A DNA stretch of 64,000 nucleotides. Origin: Thalassia testudinum. Taxonomy: Eukaryota > Streptophyta > Magnoliopsida > Alismatales > Hydrocharitaceae. Location: assembly GCA_037157565.1 (NCBI GenBank), contig JAZHRO010000003.1:74402501-74466500 (forward strand), given 5' to 3'. A program made the position numbers and the translations under genes. This document shows, in pieces, positions 11,511 through 22,493 of the stretch (positions are counted from its first letter, which is position 1; every line of letters starts with the position of its first letter). The notes beneath the pieces were generated by a model. The model made no database searches, was not told the DNA's origin, and saw only the letters and a program-made list of their open reading frames with translations.

Positions 11511-14500
11511 TGATGTGTTCCCTTCCCAACACAGTTAATTAAGTTAATTGTACTTAATTATGTGTAGAAGAAAGTAACTTAGGTTAACTCGAATTTGTGT
11601 CGGTTGAGTAGTATAGGGTCAAGTTAAACTAACATTTTAGATTTTATTTCTTTTAACTGGTTGAGTCCAGGTCGTTCATTGGGAGGTATATCTTATTCAG
11701 AATTCACCAAGCTATCTAAGCTACTCATAGGAGGTATAATTAAGGTAACTTTAACAACATGAACTTTGCCTAATGATTTTAAAAGTGAAAAAGTATGCAA
11801 AATCCATAAGCAAACATATTTGGACAAATTATCTACTTTAACAAGTAAACATGTTAATTTCTATTTATTTCATGAGATTAAGGCAATAGAAAGTCTTTTA
11901 ATTAAAATATGCCCTATTACAACATTTAAAATAAAAAAGAATTAAAAATAATGCAAGAAAGTAAAGCATTTCTTCTGTTGTATCTTTCAACCTCTCTCTC
12001 TTCTTTCTCTTCTTTTATCTTTCTCTCACATTTCTCGAGCTCTTCTCGTCTCTTTCTTTCTTGTTCTCTACCTTGTCTCCTTAGTGCCTTTTCCTTCTCT
12101 TCCTTCTGAACCAAACCGGGTTTTTTTCTCTTCAATCAAAAATTGGTTTACTTATTGGCTGCTTGGACCATTCGGTGATACACAGCACCCCTCTCAAGGT
12201 GGGACTAGACCCTACAAGGTCCAAGCCAGATTCATTAGTTTCGATTTATTTTTGGTTCACAGATTCTAGCCAAACCAACTCACAGCCTCCCAGGCCTCAC
12301 ACATGCCCTCCCAAGGCCCACACTTGCATGCCACAGGCGCACACACTCGTAGGCACATACACTCCCACACACGCACCCAAACATATGCTCATTCAATGCT
12401 CAATCGGTAACCATGCACCGTGCACTTGTCGACTGAAGTGGCTATACAACAGATCAGTTTTTTACTCGAGCGGCTGTTCAAAGATAACTGATGTGGGACT
12501 ATCTTATCCCCTCCCAGAGTAAACTTCAAGTGACTATTTCCAACTGCTCAGAGCTCTGTTCCAAGCAAATAAAAGCTCATTCTAAAGCTCTTGTGTTGCT
12601 CTACAAGATTGAAGTGTCAATTTAATGCAAAGGGGAAGTTATGCACTTTGATTTGAAGGGTGAAGATACTGGTTTTCTACCTTCATTTTGGCCTGGAAAT
12701 TGAATTATGGGTTCTAAGTCCACAATTTGGACTTTCAATTACAGTTAAAGTTCTAAATAGTTTCTAAAGTTATTTCCACAGCTGCTGGTGTGGATATTAA
12801 GCTCCCAAGAGCTTTAGGAAGTGTGCAGGAGCTCAAAGCTCCTCTAGAAGCTTCAGGACCTTGAATCTGACCTTGAAAAGATCTAACAGACAACTACAAA
12901 CATGTTTGATCTATTAAAGCAACTTCTAGAGGTTATTAACCAATTCATCTGGGTAGAATTTCCATTCAAATTTCATCTAAAATCCACTGTCAACCGTTTG
13001 GGTTTAAAAATAGCCCAAACTGGCAGAAATTGATTCCGATCAAATTAACCATCAGAGCTCACCAAACCTCTTTAAAATTATTCATAAACATCTTAGAATC
13101 AGTTTAAACACATCATTGCATTAGATTAAATCTAGAATCAAGGAATCAAACTCAGGTTTGACTATAAAACCTCAAATTTTGACTTTCTCATTTAAACCTT
13201 TTCTCAGGGAACTAACACCTTAAATAACATCCTTTCAATCTCAGGAACATGCCCAGACCCTTAAATAGGTGTTTTAGCTGAAGTTCCTTGGGTTTTAAGA
13301 TCGTCACTTGAAAGTGAAAAAGTGTTTATTCGTTAGAACAACCGAGAGGTTGTTACACTGATTTAAGCACGGAAATGAGTTCAGTGCACTACACTGAAGC
13401 TTCTAGACCTATTAAATGCATCTCAAAACTAACTGACAGACTTCTCCAACTCTACCTGGGTTGGAGAAGATGAAGACCTATCTCAAGCTCTAGACATTCA
13501 AATCTCAAATAAACACTCTCAACATAATCAGTGAACCTTAATTCATTGATTTGGAGTACTCACCAAGTTCTACAGGTTGAAGAGCTACTTTTGACTCACC
13601 GAAGCTTGTCGGAGCTCCGATGAGTCCAGAAAAAGTGAATTTGTGATACATAATGATAAATTGTGCCATTAGTGATTTGAAAAGGTTCCTAAGGTCATAA
13701 GGAACCTCAGGGTCAAGTTAATTCCTTCAATTGAACATTGGAATAGAGATTTATCAGTGAATTCAATTTTTAAAGAATCTAAGTTGGTTAATGCTCAGGA
13801 CTTGTTTTCCCACTCAATTGAGTGGCTAAACCAGGTCAACAGATGATTGCAATCATAAATGTATATATAATTAAGGATTTCAACTACTCCTGAGCTACCA
13901 TTTACAGCGACCTCAGGAGCTTAATTAAATTTGGGTGATTAAATTATATGTGGCATTTAATAGAATTATAGTGAAGATTAGGATCCTTAGAAGATGAATA
14001 GGTGATGGAGGATCAAATGGAGGTGGAAATTAGGTCAACTACTGCTGCCATGGACAACAGAACTAGTCGATCGAGGTGGAAATGGTTTAAGCAAATTAGT
14101 GATCAAATTAGTAATTAAAGGTGTCAGAAATGATCGTGGAAGATTCAAGAAGGTGGACAATGACTTAAAAAGACAAAATTAATGCTCCTGACAAGCTCAA
14201 GGAGCTAGCTGGAGTTGAGGAAGACGATTTCTAAATCTAACATTACAGCTATCTAACCTACGTAACTAATTAACTAAACTAACCTACTCCTACTCCTAGT
14301 CTACTATTACCTGGACGAAGGGGTTAGACGATCTCCAATGAAGGATCATAATGGAGGAGGAAATCAGAGGGTTGTCGAAAGATCTCCGAAGGTGGTTGTG
14401 TGGTGAAGTAGAGGATAACTCCTAGTCAGCGCTTGTCAGAAGACATGGCTGACTTCGGTGGAGATCCACAACTATTGAAAATGGATGGAGGAAGTTGCAT

Positions 14501-15303
14501 AAGGCAGAGGAAGTTCGCTAGAATTTTCGAGTGAACAGCCTATTGAGGCTGGCTTCAGTGAAGAAGAGGGATGGGAGCCAACTTGGTGGAAATCGAGGGT
14601 GTCAGGGGGTATTTATAGTCGACGGCAACTGAGAAGGAGGTGGAATCTGGACGGATTTGTGGCTAGGAGGAGAATAACCACCAGTGTCTTCTCCCATGCC
14701 GGTGAAGTTATCTCCAACCCTAAAATGGGATTTCGGCATCATCCAGACCAGTGGATGAAAATGGGATGGTGAGCGCAAGCTCTAGGAGCTTGGAAAAAAA
14801 GGGATGACGTCGGATTGGTAGTGATCAAGCGGTGGCTGCATCTTCAATAATTAGTCATCCAGATGAGTGAAGAAGAGAAGAAGAAGTACAGGGACTTATT
14901 TGTAATGAAACCTAATGACCTAAGTGGAAAATAAGGACCCGATTGAAATAAAATATAAGAACCAAAATGTAAACTCAGGTTTTCATGGTTTATTTTTATT
15001 TAAATCCTTTTCAACTTTTTTTATATGATTATAAATAGGACAATTATTCTATTTAGACCTTGAATTTACATTTTTGACCTTTTTACGTTAATTTATTTAA
15101 TCAAGTAATGTTACTTAAGTTATTACATACTTAGTTATGTATTATGCTTAAGTTAGTTAACTCATTAATTAGATGAATAATTGATAATATTTCAAGTCCA
15201 ATTATTAATTAGACTATTAATAATATTAATTGGATGATAAGATAGCATTTTTAACTTATTTTAGGGCGCTTTACTTTTTATCCCTTATTTAATAATTAAC
15301 CCA
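11511..15303 (-). repeat. 5' LTR of E (long, about 3.8 kb)
   Basis: Bounded below by the PBS and above by the point where the G LTR resumes. It does not align with the 1.6-kb LTRs or with the A LTR. It includes a TATA-like box (14610-14619). The length is inferred, since there is no partner LTR; part of it could be a further unrecognised insertion. Confidence 0.45.
14610..14619 (-). promoter_or_regulatory. TATA box in the E LTR
   Basis: Minus strand ACTATAAATA, in a GC-richer setting typical of the LTR promoter. Confidence 0.45.
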
Positions 15304-15881
15304 TATATTCACATATTTCTAGCTAATTAACTTGGAAGACAAGCTAATTTGGGGTAATTAGAGACCATGTTGAGCTTCTCATCACTAGCCAGTGTTTGGC
15401 GGCCTGGATGGTGCCACTTGGCGCCATCTGGGCCATCCATTCCTCTTTTTGTTGCAGAGGGTGCCATGATGCTTGGATTGAGTTGATTTCCATGTTTTCG
15501 AACTGCGATTGTCGCTCCGGATCCATCCGTATGGATGGATTTTTCACCAGAAGCCTGTAAGGATGTTGCATTGCCCTCCTATCCATTGATCTTCCTCGAA
15601 CTTCATACGATGCTATGGGACTCCAATCAAGATGATTTCAGAGGTGTTAGCCTCTGATCGTCGTCCTGATCAGATCTGTATGGTCCGATCGTCCATCCGA
15701 GGCCTTGAAATAAATCCTCTTCTTTCCTAACCATAAAAAGGATGCAATTAACTTAAATTATATACAACTTCTCTAAATGCTGAATGATGCATGCTATGCA
15801 ATATTTATAACATGAAATGCAATCTAAGCCTAGGAGCATGCATGAATAGGCATTTTATCTTCAATAATTGTGTCTACATCA
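15304..15881 (-). repeat. 5' LTR of G, second part (LTR start)
   Basis: From about 15362 it aligns with the start-side third of the C and D LTRs: GATGGTGCCAC, GGATCCATCCGTATGG, TATGCAATATTTATAACATG. It ends TACATCA, which is TGATGTA on the minus strand, at 15881. Downstream sequence is element C protease. Confidence 0.75.
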
Positions 15882-16746
15882 CTCCATCAAACCACACTTT
15901 ATTTTATCCTTCTTTGAGACCTCAAAAATATTAAATCAATTTGTTTTATTCCCAGAGGCTATTTCTATATTTCCCGATTCACAATCAATCCTTAGCTTGG
16001 TAGTATCCAAGAAAGGTCTTCCCAAAATAATCAAGGTGTGGTTGAGCTATTTTGGTGCTTCCATGTCCAGGACCATGAAATCAGCAAGGTAATGCAAATC
16101 ATTAACCTTGACTAAAACATCCTCTAAAATACCCCTTGGATTTGTAATGGATCTATTGGCTAACTGTAAGGTTATCTCAGTGTGTTTTAGGTAGCCTAGA
16201 CCCAATTTCATGTGCAGTGACGTGTGGATCACATTAATGGAAGTGCCTAAGTTGAGAAGGGCCCAGTCAGAAGTGATCTTTCCTATTGTGTAGGAAATCA
16301 GTTGGGCTCTCTAGTCCTGCTTTTTAGGAAGTAGATTGTTTAAGATCAGTGTGCTTGTGTCAACAGACAATACTACTCTCCTAATGTTTTCAGATTCCGC
16401 TCTATGCTTTGCTTTATATTAATTCAGTAAAACTAAGGCGTAGGTGGGGATTGATCCAATAGCCTCAAGGACTAAAATGATTGTCAATTTGAAATCCTAA
16501 AGTAAGGCCATCCTTTCCTCAAATTTCTACTCTGACTTTTTCTATTTCCCCATAGAACAACAACGTACTCCCAAATCAGACTCTGATGTTTTGTTGATCA
16601 CATTCCTACTTGGGAGTCTAGAATTCTTACTACGGGGCCTAATGGTGTCTCCATGGGGTTGGGTAGGTCCTTTGTGTCTACTACCACTCCTTAAGGTGAT
16701 GGTATTTGCCGTGGCAAAATGCTGTTGGTTAGTGCTTTATGGAGGG
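15882..16746 (-). pseudogene. pro: Element C protease region, broken
   Basis: Minus strand. It starts (16746 downward) with the NTITLRSG segment that links gag and protease, then an aspartic protease core, then a conserved stretch (LQLANRSITNPRGILEDVLVKV) also seen in B1 and B2. The active-site motif reads LLNLGTSIN instead of LLDLGASIN, so the catalytic Asp is Asn. Several stops are present. Cut above by A (16747) and below by G (15881). Before A inserted it was contiguous with the C gag at 26436: the GAGGG duplication joins them. RT and integrase of C lie left of the window. Confidence 0.75.
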
Positions 16747-18895
16747 TGATTGCGTAGCAATCATAGGTCCTAATTGACCTAAATTAGGCTAGGACTTAGC
16801 ATAAGTTAGGATAATTCATGCATGCATAGGCATTATTTGCATCTTTATTGCTTTCTTTTAGCTATGCACAAAATAATGCTATAATGTACTGATTAAGTGC
16901 ATTATGTCAATTACAAGTAATAAGCTGATCAGAAGGTAGATTTGAAGTTGGAACTAAAGCTAGATCAGAAGAATAGAGGAATAATTAGTGTTGCAGTAGA
17001 GCTAGAGCGGAAGACCTAGAATAAGATGTAGTGGACAATAACGTAAGGGAGTTAAGGTATGTTATTCTTTTAAGTAGGAATAAAGCAGTAAATTATGAAG
17101 AACTTAAGACCTTCCTAGCCCTAGGACAGTCTAGAAGCTTCCCCAATCCTTAGCCACCCTTAGATTAGGTCACCACACCCTAGGAAACCTTAAAACCCTA
17201 ATCCAACCTCTATCTGGACATCCAGATGAGTTATAGGATGTCCAAAACTCTTAGCCAACTCCTGCACACCTTAAGCACACTTCTGATGTGTTATTGGACA
17301 TCCAGACACTTGGTCAGACATCCAATTTCTGTAGAATAACCAAGATAGAACCTAGAATCCCTCCTGACTCAGACTGGACGTCTAGACAATAAGTTTGGAC
17401 TTCTGATTTTTCATTATAAGACATCTGACACTATTATTAGATGTCTGATACTATCCTCCAGTTCCTGTTTTTGAATTCAAGCCTTGATCTTGGATCTCTA
17501 GCCCCTTAAACCCAATTCTAACACCATAGGAACCTAAATTAACGTGCCTTAACCCAAGTACATCACCTTTAGACCTCCCTAAGGACCTAATTAGGTCCTG
17601 AATAAACCTAATTGACTTTGATCTTAGTCAATTCCATCAGCCTATTCAATTTGACTCATTGAGTCCAATTGAGTCCTAATCTCAACACACAATGTCCAAT
17701 TGGACTTAGTAAGAGTCCAATTGACCTAGACCAAACTGAATTGAGTTATTTTACTCTCAATTAGGTTTTCACACACCCAATTAACCTTGTATTAAGTTAA
17801 TTTCACTTTACCTTAGTAAATTAGGGTTTGCAACCCTAATTTAAGGCCTACACCAACCTAAACCCGTTAGGACCTAACCTATATCACTTAGACACCTAGG
17901 GCACGACCACACACACACACCCACTCAGGCACTCCCACACAACCTAGAGTATTCTAGGTTCTTCCAAAGGTGGCACCACTCTTGGTTGCCAAAATTAGCA
18001 ACCAAGAGCCATTCAAATTGAGATCCACAAATGGTAGATCTAAGAACCACCTCTCTCTCTCCTTGGCTAGCCACTCTTGGAGCACTCTCTAGAGTGTTCC
18101 ACACTTCTCTAGAGGGCTTCCCTTAGGTCAATAAAAAGACCCATGGGGTGGCCATTTGCACCCGTCCATCTCCTGGCATTATTCACTTCCATTTAGGCTA
18201 GCTACATTCCACCTCCACTCCACCACCACGAATTGCTCACCATGGCCACCACCATCTCCACCCCAGGATGCTGGATCACCTCTCCAACCTCTCTCCAAGG
18301 GTTGAGCTAAGCACCATTGGACACCCCTCCTTCTCCTCCAACCAACTCAAAGGCCATCGGAGCCCACCTCTGAATGCCCTTATTTCTGCTAGATTAGTGG
18401 CTTAGTTCTTCATAGTTTACATGCTTTTATTACTGCTTAGTAGTGTATCTCTTTATTCCCCCCAATGATGCATGCAAAATTCCCCCATAGATTCAAGTAT
18501 GCGATCATTTTCTGTTAGTTAGATTTGTGTTCTCAAGCTTTCCTCTAGTTCCATGTTGCAAACACCCACCTGATTGAATGAAAGAAAATTTTCTATATAT
18601 TTATGTGTAGGTGTTGAGAGTCACCATGAGCTTATTGCAATATATTTTGTGTGATTAAAGTTGGCTGCTTTTAATTCCTGATATTTTTGCAACTAAGCAT
18701 GTCGTGCTTAAATACGTAATAGCCATAAGCTGCCATGTGATTTTAAACAAGTAGAGTGAAACGATAGCCTCCCAGACACAAACGACTAGGACTCATGTCT
18801 CGTTATCCTTACAAAATCATTTTTTGATGAACGTTTCAGGCTAACTATACTATGATTTCTAACAACTTTAAAATGTGCAAAAATGGCTTTCGTCA
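16747..18895 (+). repeat. 5' LTR of A
   Basis: 2149 bp, TG...CA. Carries GACATC-type dyads (17216-17243, 17419-17446), a cluster of CAATTGGACTC repeats (about 17640-17730), a short CA run (17908-17920) and a TATA-like CAATAAAAAG (18129-18138), altered relative to the 3' copy. Confidence 0.9.
17216..17446 (+). repeat. Inverted-repeat (dyad) cluster in the A LTR
   Basis: GGACATCC (17216-17223) and GGATGTCC (17236-17243) flank 12 bases; AGACATCT (17419-17426) and AGATGTCT (17439-17446) flank 12 bases. Related but degenerate copies lie between. The same block is in the 3' LTR (about 24730-24975) and the solo LTR (about 1555-1795). Confidence 0.6.
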
Positions 18896-18897
18896 AA

Positions 18898-18914
18898 TGG
18901 TGCCGTTGCTAGAG
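18898..18914 (+). other. Primer-binding site of A
   Basis: TGGTGCCGTTGCTAGAG, two bases after the LTR end; a diverged tRNA-Asp-type site. Confidence 0.75.
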
Positions 18915-20497
18915 AGAGAACGTCATTTTTTGATTTCGATCTTTTGAGCTATAACTGCCAAATCTTCCTCTACTTGTCTTTGGATGTGTAGGAAAAATAG
19001 GAAAAAAAGGGGATCAGCGCACACAACAAGCATGGTAAAAAATTCCAGGTGCACATCATATCTGCCATAGTCTAGGTTTTTCTTATCTTGAACCCTAGGT
19101 TAGATTTGTTTCTAACAATTTCATTTGAAAAAAAAAATAAAAAAAAACTTATTCATTTTCATGAAAAGGGAAAAAAAAATCAAAAAAGAAAATCTAAGTA
19201 GTTAGATTAGGTTTCTTTTTGAATCCAAGGTTAGTTTTGAAAAAGAAAAAAAAAATTAAATCCTTTAAAAAAATCCTTTTTGAAAAAAAAAATTCAAACT
19301 TTTTTCTAAAAAAAAATAAAAAATTTTGGTGGAAAGTTTGAATTTTAACCTCAAACACCTTTTAAAAGCTTCTCCAGCACCCTCTGATTTTTGGTGAGAT
19401 TTCAATGTCCATTTTACAAATTCAGTTGCCAAAAAATTGATGAACAAAAATTTTTCAAATTAGGGCTATACTTTCTTTTTCAAACCACATTTCAAACATC
19501 ATCGTTAATTGGAAAAAATTTTTAGTATAAAATTTTTAAAAATTTGAGAAGTGCAAGGGAGTCAGACTGACCCGTATTTAAGAATTTTCAAATTTCAAAA
19601 AGCAATTTTGAGCAATTCGCAAATCTATTTTGACTAAAAATGGTGGGGTTTGAAAGCTGATCTCATTGGCTTTAATTTTCATATTTTTTCCAAAATGTTG
19701 GAGATCATTTGATACTGTTTCAAAGTTGAGGATCGACCAGGGGTCAAAATTCCAGATCTGACCCCTTGAGATTTGAAAATCTCTATAAATTCAGTTGAAA
19801 TAGTAAAAATTATAAAAAAAAATTCTCTAAAAAAATAATTTAAAAAGAAGTCTACTTTCCAAATTTCAACTAATCTGATTCCAATTTTTATCAGAAAATT
19901 GGTCTTAATTTCGTGGTCTACTAAAGAAAAAAAACCCTAGAATTGCATGAACCCTAGGTTGCATCATTAGGGTTACACACCAGAGACCATACATTTAGGC
20001 TATCCTAGACTTAGTCTAGTCTAGCACTTAGCCAGTGAGCTTGGTCACCTTGTGGGCCACTAACCACAAACCCCAACTGAAGAAAAATAGGTTAAAATCA
20101 ATTTTAAAACACATAAATAAACTCAAATTCATTGTCATACTATTGGGTGTTTTCAACCTCTCTTGTCGAACCTAGTGACTAAGTTTGTGGGGCAGTGTCA
20201 AACGACCACGGCTCGTGGGTAACGGAACTGGAGGCATGAGCCAAAGGAAGAACCTTCCCCTTAGTCCCCTCGTAACCAGACTGGCTGGGTTAGCTTGAGA
20301 GGGAGGAATCACTTTCAGTCGGTTGAACGATGAATTTTTCTTTAGGAATTCGAACTTCTAACGAAAAATCTTCTCATCCGATCATATGGACCATCTAATT
20401 GATAGGGCCTTAGCCTTGTTTGGCTTGGCTACACCAAACTAAGGGTTGGGTGGTGTATGCAAGGGAGGAGGTCACTTAGACATCAATTTGTTGGACC
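18915..20497 (+). other. Leader of A
   Basis: AT-rich untranslated region with A-runs around 19120-19330 and no supported gene. Its last 350 bases hold the leader block shared with B1, B2, C and G. Confidence 0.6.
20180..20290 (+). other. Conserved leader block (copy in A)
   Basis: Contains AGTGTCAAACGAC, GGAACTGGAGGCATGAGCC and AAAGGAAGAACCTTCCCC, followed by AGTCCCCT. The order and spacing match the minus-strand copies in the other four leaders. It ends about 200 bases before the ORF. Confidence 0.7.
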
Positions 20498-22223
20498 ATG
20501 GGAGTCGCTTCCAAGGAGGCGAATCACTTGCTTGGGCCATCTTCGCCCCCACCCTCCTCTTCTATCTACTTAGCCATAATGGCTAACTCTGGATCTGGAC
20601 CTAATCAGGATTTAGAAGAGTTGGACCCACGAGATTATCTGAGAGTTTGGGTCACTGAATCGGCTAAACCTTGGGATAAAAACCCAAGGTGGCGAATACG
20701 ACTTTCCAGTTCGCCTGATCCTTCCTTCGGGTTACCAAAATGGTTAACCCATATCCTAACCCTGGATATTATGACCCATACCAGTTGGTCCCTCAAAAAA
20801 TCGAATCTTATTACCAAGGGTATGGATTTCATACTCCTGCTTCTCACCCATGGAATATGGGTAGACATGATTCTCCCCCTGGAACCCCTGAAGAACTACC
20901 AGTGCATATGCGACCGCATTATAGAATACAGAGAGCTATAGCTAGTGCTAAGGAGAAGGCCGCATTTCATCTACATGAAATCCAAGCTATCACTGAGCCA
21001 AACCAAAGATAAAGCTGGATTCCGTTTCATCAAGCTGTGGTGGAGCTCGTTCGAGGAACAGTAGGGATAACAAGGCTAATTGGACAAAATTGAGAAACTC
21101 AAGAACTACTGCTTTTGAGATATCAAGTGGAAAATAGCGTTGAAGACCTTGAAGAATCTGAAAGGACTATGCTGGATGGACGCACAAGAGATTTTCGGGA
21201 GCAGATGCTGGAAGATAATTCAGGGGAAGAAGAATCCAACTTGGATATGAGATCGGAGTAGGAAATGTTTTGAATGGGTTCATCTGAGAACTCCATTCAA
21301 GAAACTGAGGAAAGGACTGATATTTCCAGGACTGAGCCACAATCAGATTATCCTAAATCCTGGGAGACACCTCTTGGGTTAGATAACCCAACGATGATAA
21401 GTGAAGTAGATCCATTTGAGGATATGGATCTTGAGGCAAACATTACATGTGACACTACTGATCAATCTAGGCCACTTCCCATTATAGGTGAACCTATGCT
21501 ACAGCCAACATCTTCTGATTTGCACTCTTCTTCTTTCACCTACATACCTAATTCGAATGCTAGAGATTATAAGATGACACTTTCTATCCCTGATCCTGAC
21601 ATCTAAAGACCAGAAGTAGCTATGGATGTTTTGACCGAAGAAATGGATATGCTACCTGAGGCAAGAATTACCAAGGAACTCAAGGCATATGAGGGTGAAG
21701 CTTTGAGCAGAACGTGCTGGGGACGCACCTACCATCCTAGTCAATCTAATGGATGGCTCGACTCTGAGCCTGAGAAGTTAGCCTCTGATGAATCAGAGAT
21801 GTGTACTGATGAGGATGAAGTAATTTCTGACGAGGATTTCAGTGACCTCCCCACCGATCTACTTTCACGGATACCCCCATATGATCTAGAGCCTGGAGAG
21901 GGCGTGATCTTTGATGTCAATTATCGTTATGAGGACCCTATGACTTAGATTTTGGTTCTGAGATACATGTTGATCTACTCCCTCACCAACTTCTTGCTGA
22001 ATTGTGGGACATGATAAATCAGCTGAATCAACATCATGACCCCGCCTCTGGTTATCCTCTATCTTCCACCACTACTCGACACTTTCTTATAGCTAGAATT
22101 TTTGGAGTAGGAGTGCACAAGCAGCTGGTTCACATCTCTGGACCACTGATTCTGGGAGCATACAAGCACATCTTTCTCTTAATCTTGACCAGCTCCTATG
22201 CTAGAACTGATACATCTTATTGA
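20498..22223 (+). pseudogene. A ORF: unrecognised acidic protein, broken
   Basis: Sits where gag-pol would be. The first frame runs from ATG 20498 to about 20740, then a frameshift leads into the frame 20740-21948 (stops near 21010, 21258, 21604 and 21946), and another shift into 22002-22223. About 575 codons in all. Order: N-terminal linker, a Tyr/Pro/Gln-rich segment (NPGYYDPYQLVP; IESYYQGYG), a helical part (RAIASAKEKAAFHLHEIQ), and a long Asp/Glu-rich part (DESEMCTDEDEVISDEDF). No zinc knuckle, DTG/DSG or YxDD motif. Near its end GTGGAGGCGTTAAACTCAGC resembles a segment in F near 62180, and the composition follows G. ATG at 20575 is an alternative start. Function unknown. Confidence 0.45.
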
Positions 22224-22453
22224 GTTTTCACCCAGGTGGAGGCGTTAAACTCAGCATGTATAGATAGCATATCCCACATTCTATCATCATCTATATATAT
22301 TCATTTTAATACATAGAATATTCTTCTTTTAGCTTCTTTTCTTTCTGGATATTGCATACTGTCAGGGTGGCTAGTGCTGAATGTATATTTTCAGGAGAAA
22401 TTCCAGGTGGCTTCTACCCACTCTTCCTCTGTCAAATTTATTTTCTCTTTATT

Positions 22454-22493
22454 CATGCATGAGGACATGTAAGAACTTAGGCATGGGGGGGTA
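22454..22493 (+). other. Post-coding G-rich motif of A
   Basis: GAGGACATGTAAGAACTTA then GGCATGGGGGGGTA. Lies 1.77 kb before the true PPT. Confidence 0.7.

Larger units (their letters stand above)
6297..15303 (-). mobile_element. Element E: gag-only Athila-like retrotransposon inside the G LTR
   Basis: Boundaries are where the G LTR alignment breaks. The proposed ends are TG (6297) and CA (15303), flanked by TATATT at 6291-6296 and 15304-15309, a tentative 6-bp duplication. Inside, on the minus strand: a very long 5' LTR (15303-11511), PBS (11504-11488), leader, a broken gag (10360-8544), the post-coding motif (8014-7979) and about 1.7 kb of AT-rich spacer. No protease, RT, RNase H or integrase is present. 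I could not find a second LTR copy or a PPT in 6297-7978, so the 3' LTR is deleted or unrecognisable and the lower boundary is the weakest part of this call. Confidence 0.5.
1..15881 (-). mobile_element. Element G: partial pol-less Athila-like LTR retrotransposon
   Basis: Minus-strand element whose 5' end is at high coordinates. Visible in order: 5' LTR (15881-15304 and 6296-5258, split by E), tRNA-Asp-type PBS (5254-5238), leader with the shared block (4270-4145), an unrecognised ORF (4065-2580), and the post-coding G-rich motif (46-9). Its 3' LTR lies left of the window. It interrupts the protease region of element C at 15881/15882, so CTCCA at 15882-15886 is the expected TSD; the other copy cannot be seen. 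It contains two later insertions, a solo LTR (82-2227) and E. No protease, RT or integrase is visible. Confidence 0.75.

Noticed and set aside
12084..12522. Host exon suggested by overlapping plus-strand ORFs
   Set aside because: No splice pattern, conserved domain or codon bias; it is inside the long LTR of E.
15344..15586. An 80-codon minus-strand ORF as a gene
   Set aside because: It falls within the resumed G LTR and aligns with non-coding parts of the C and D LTRs.
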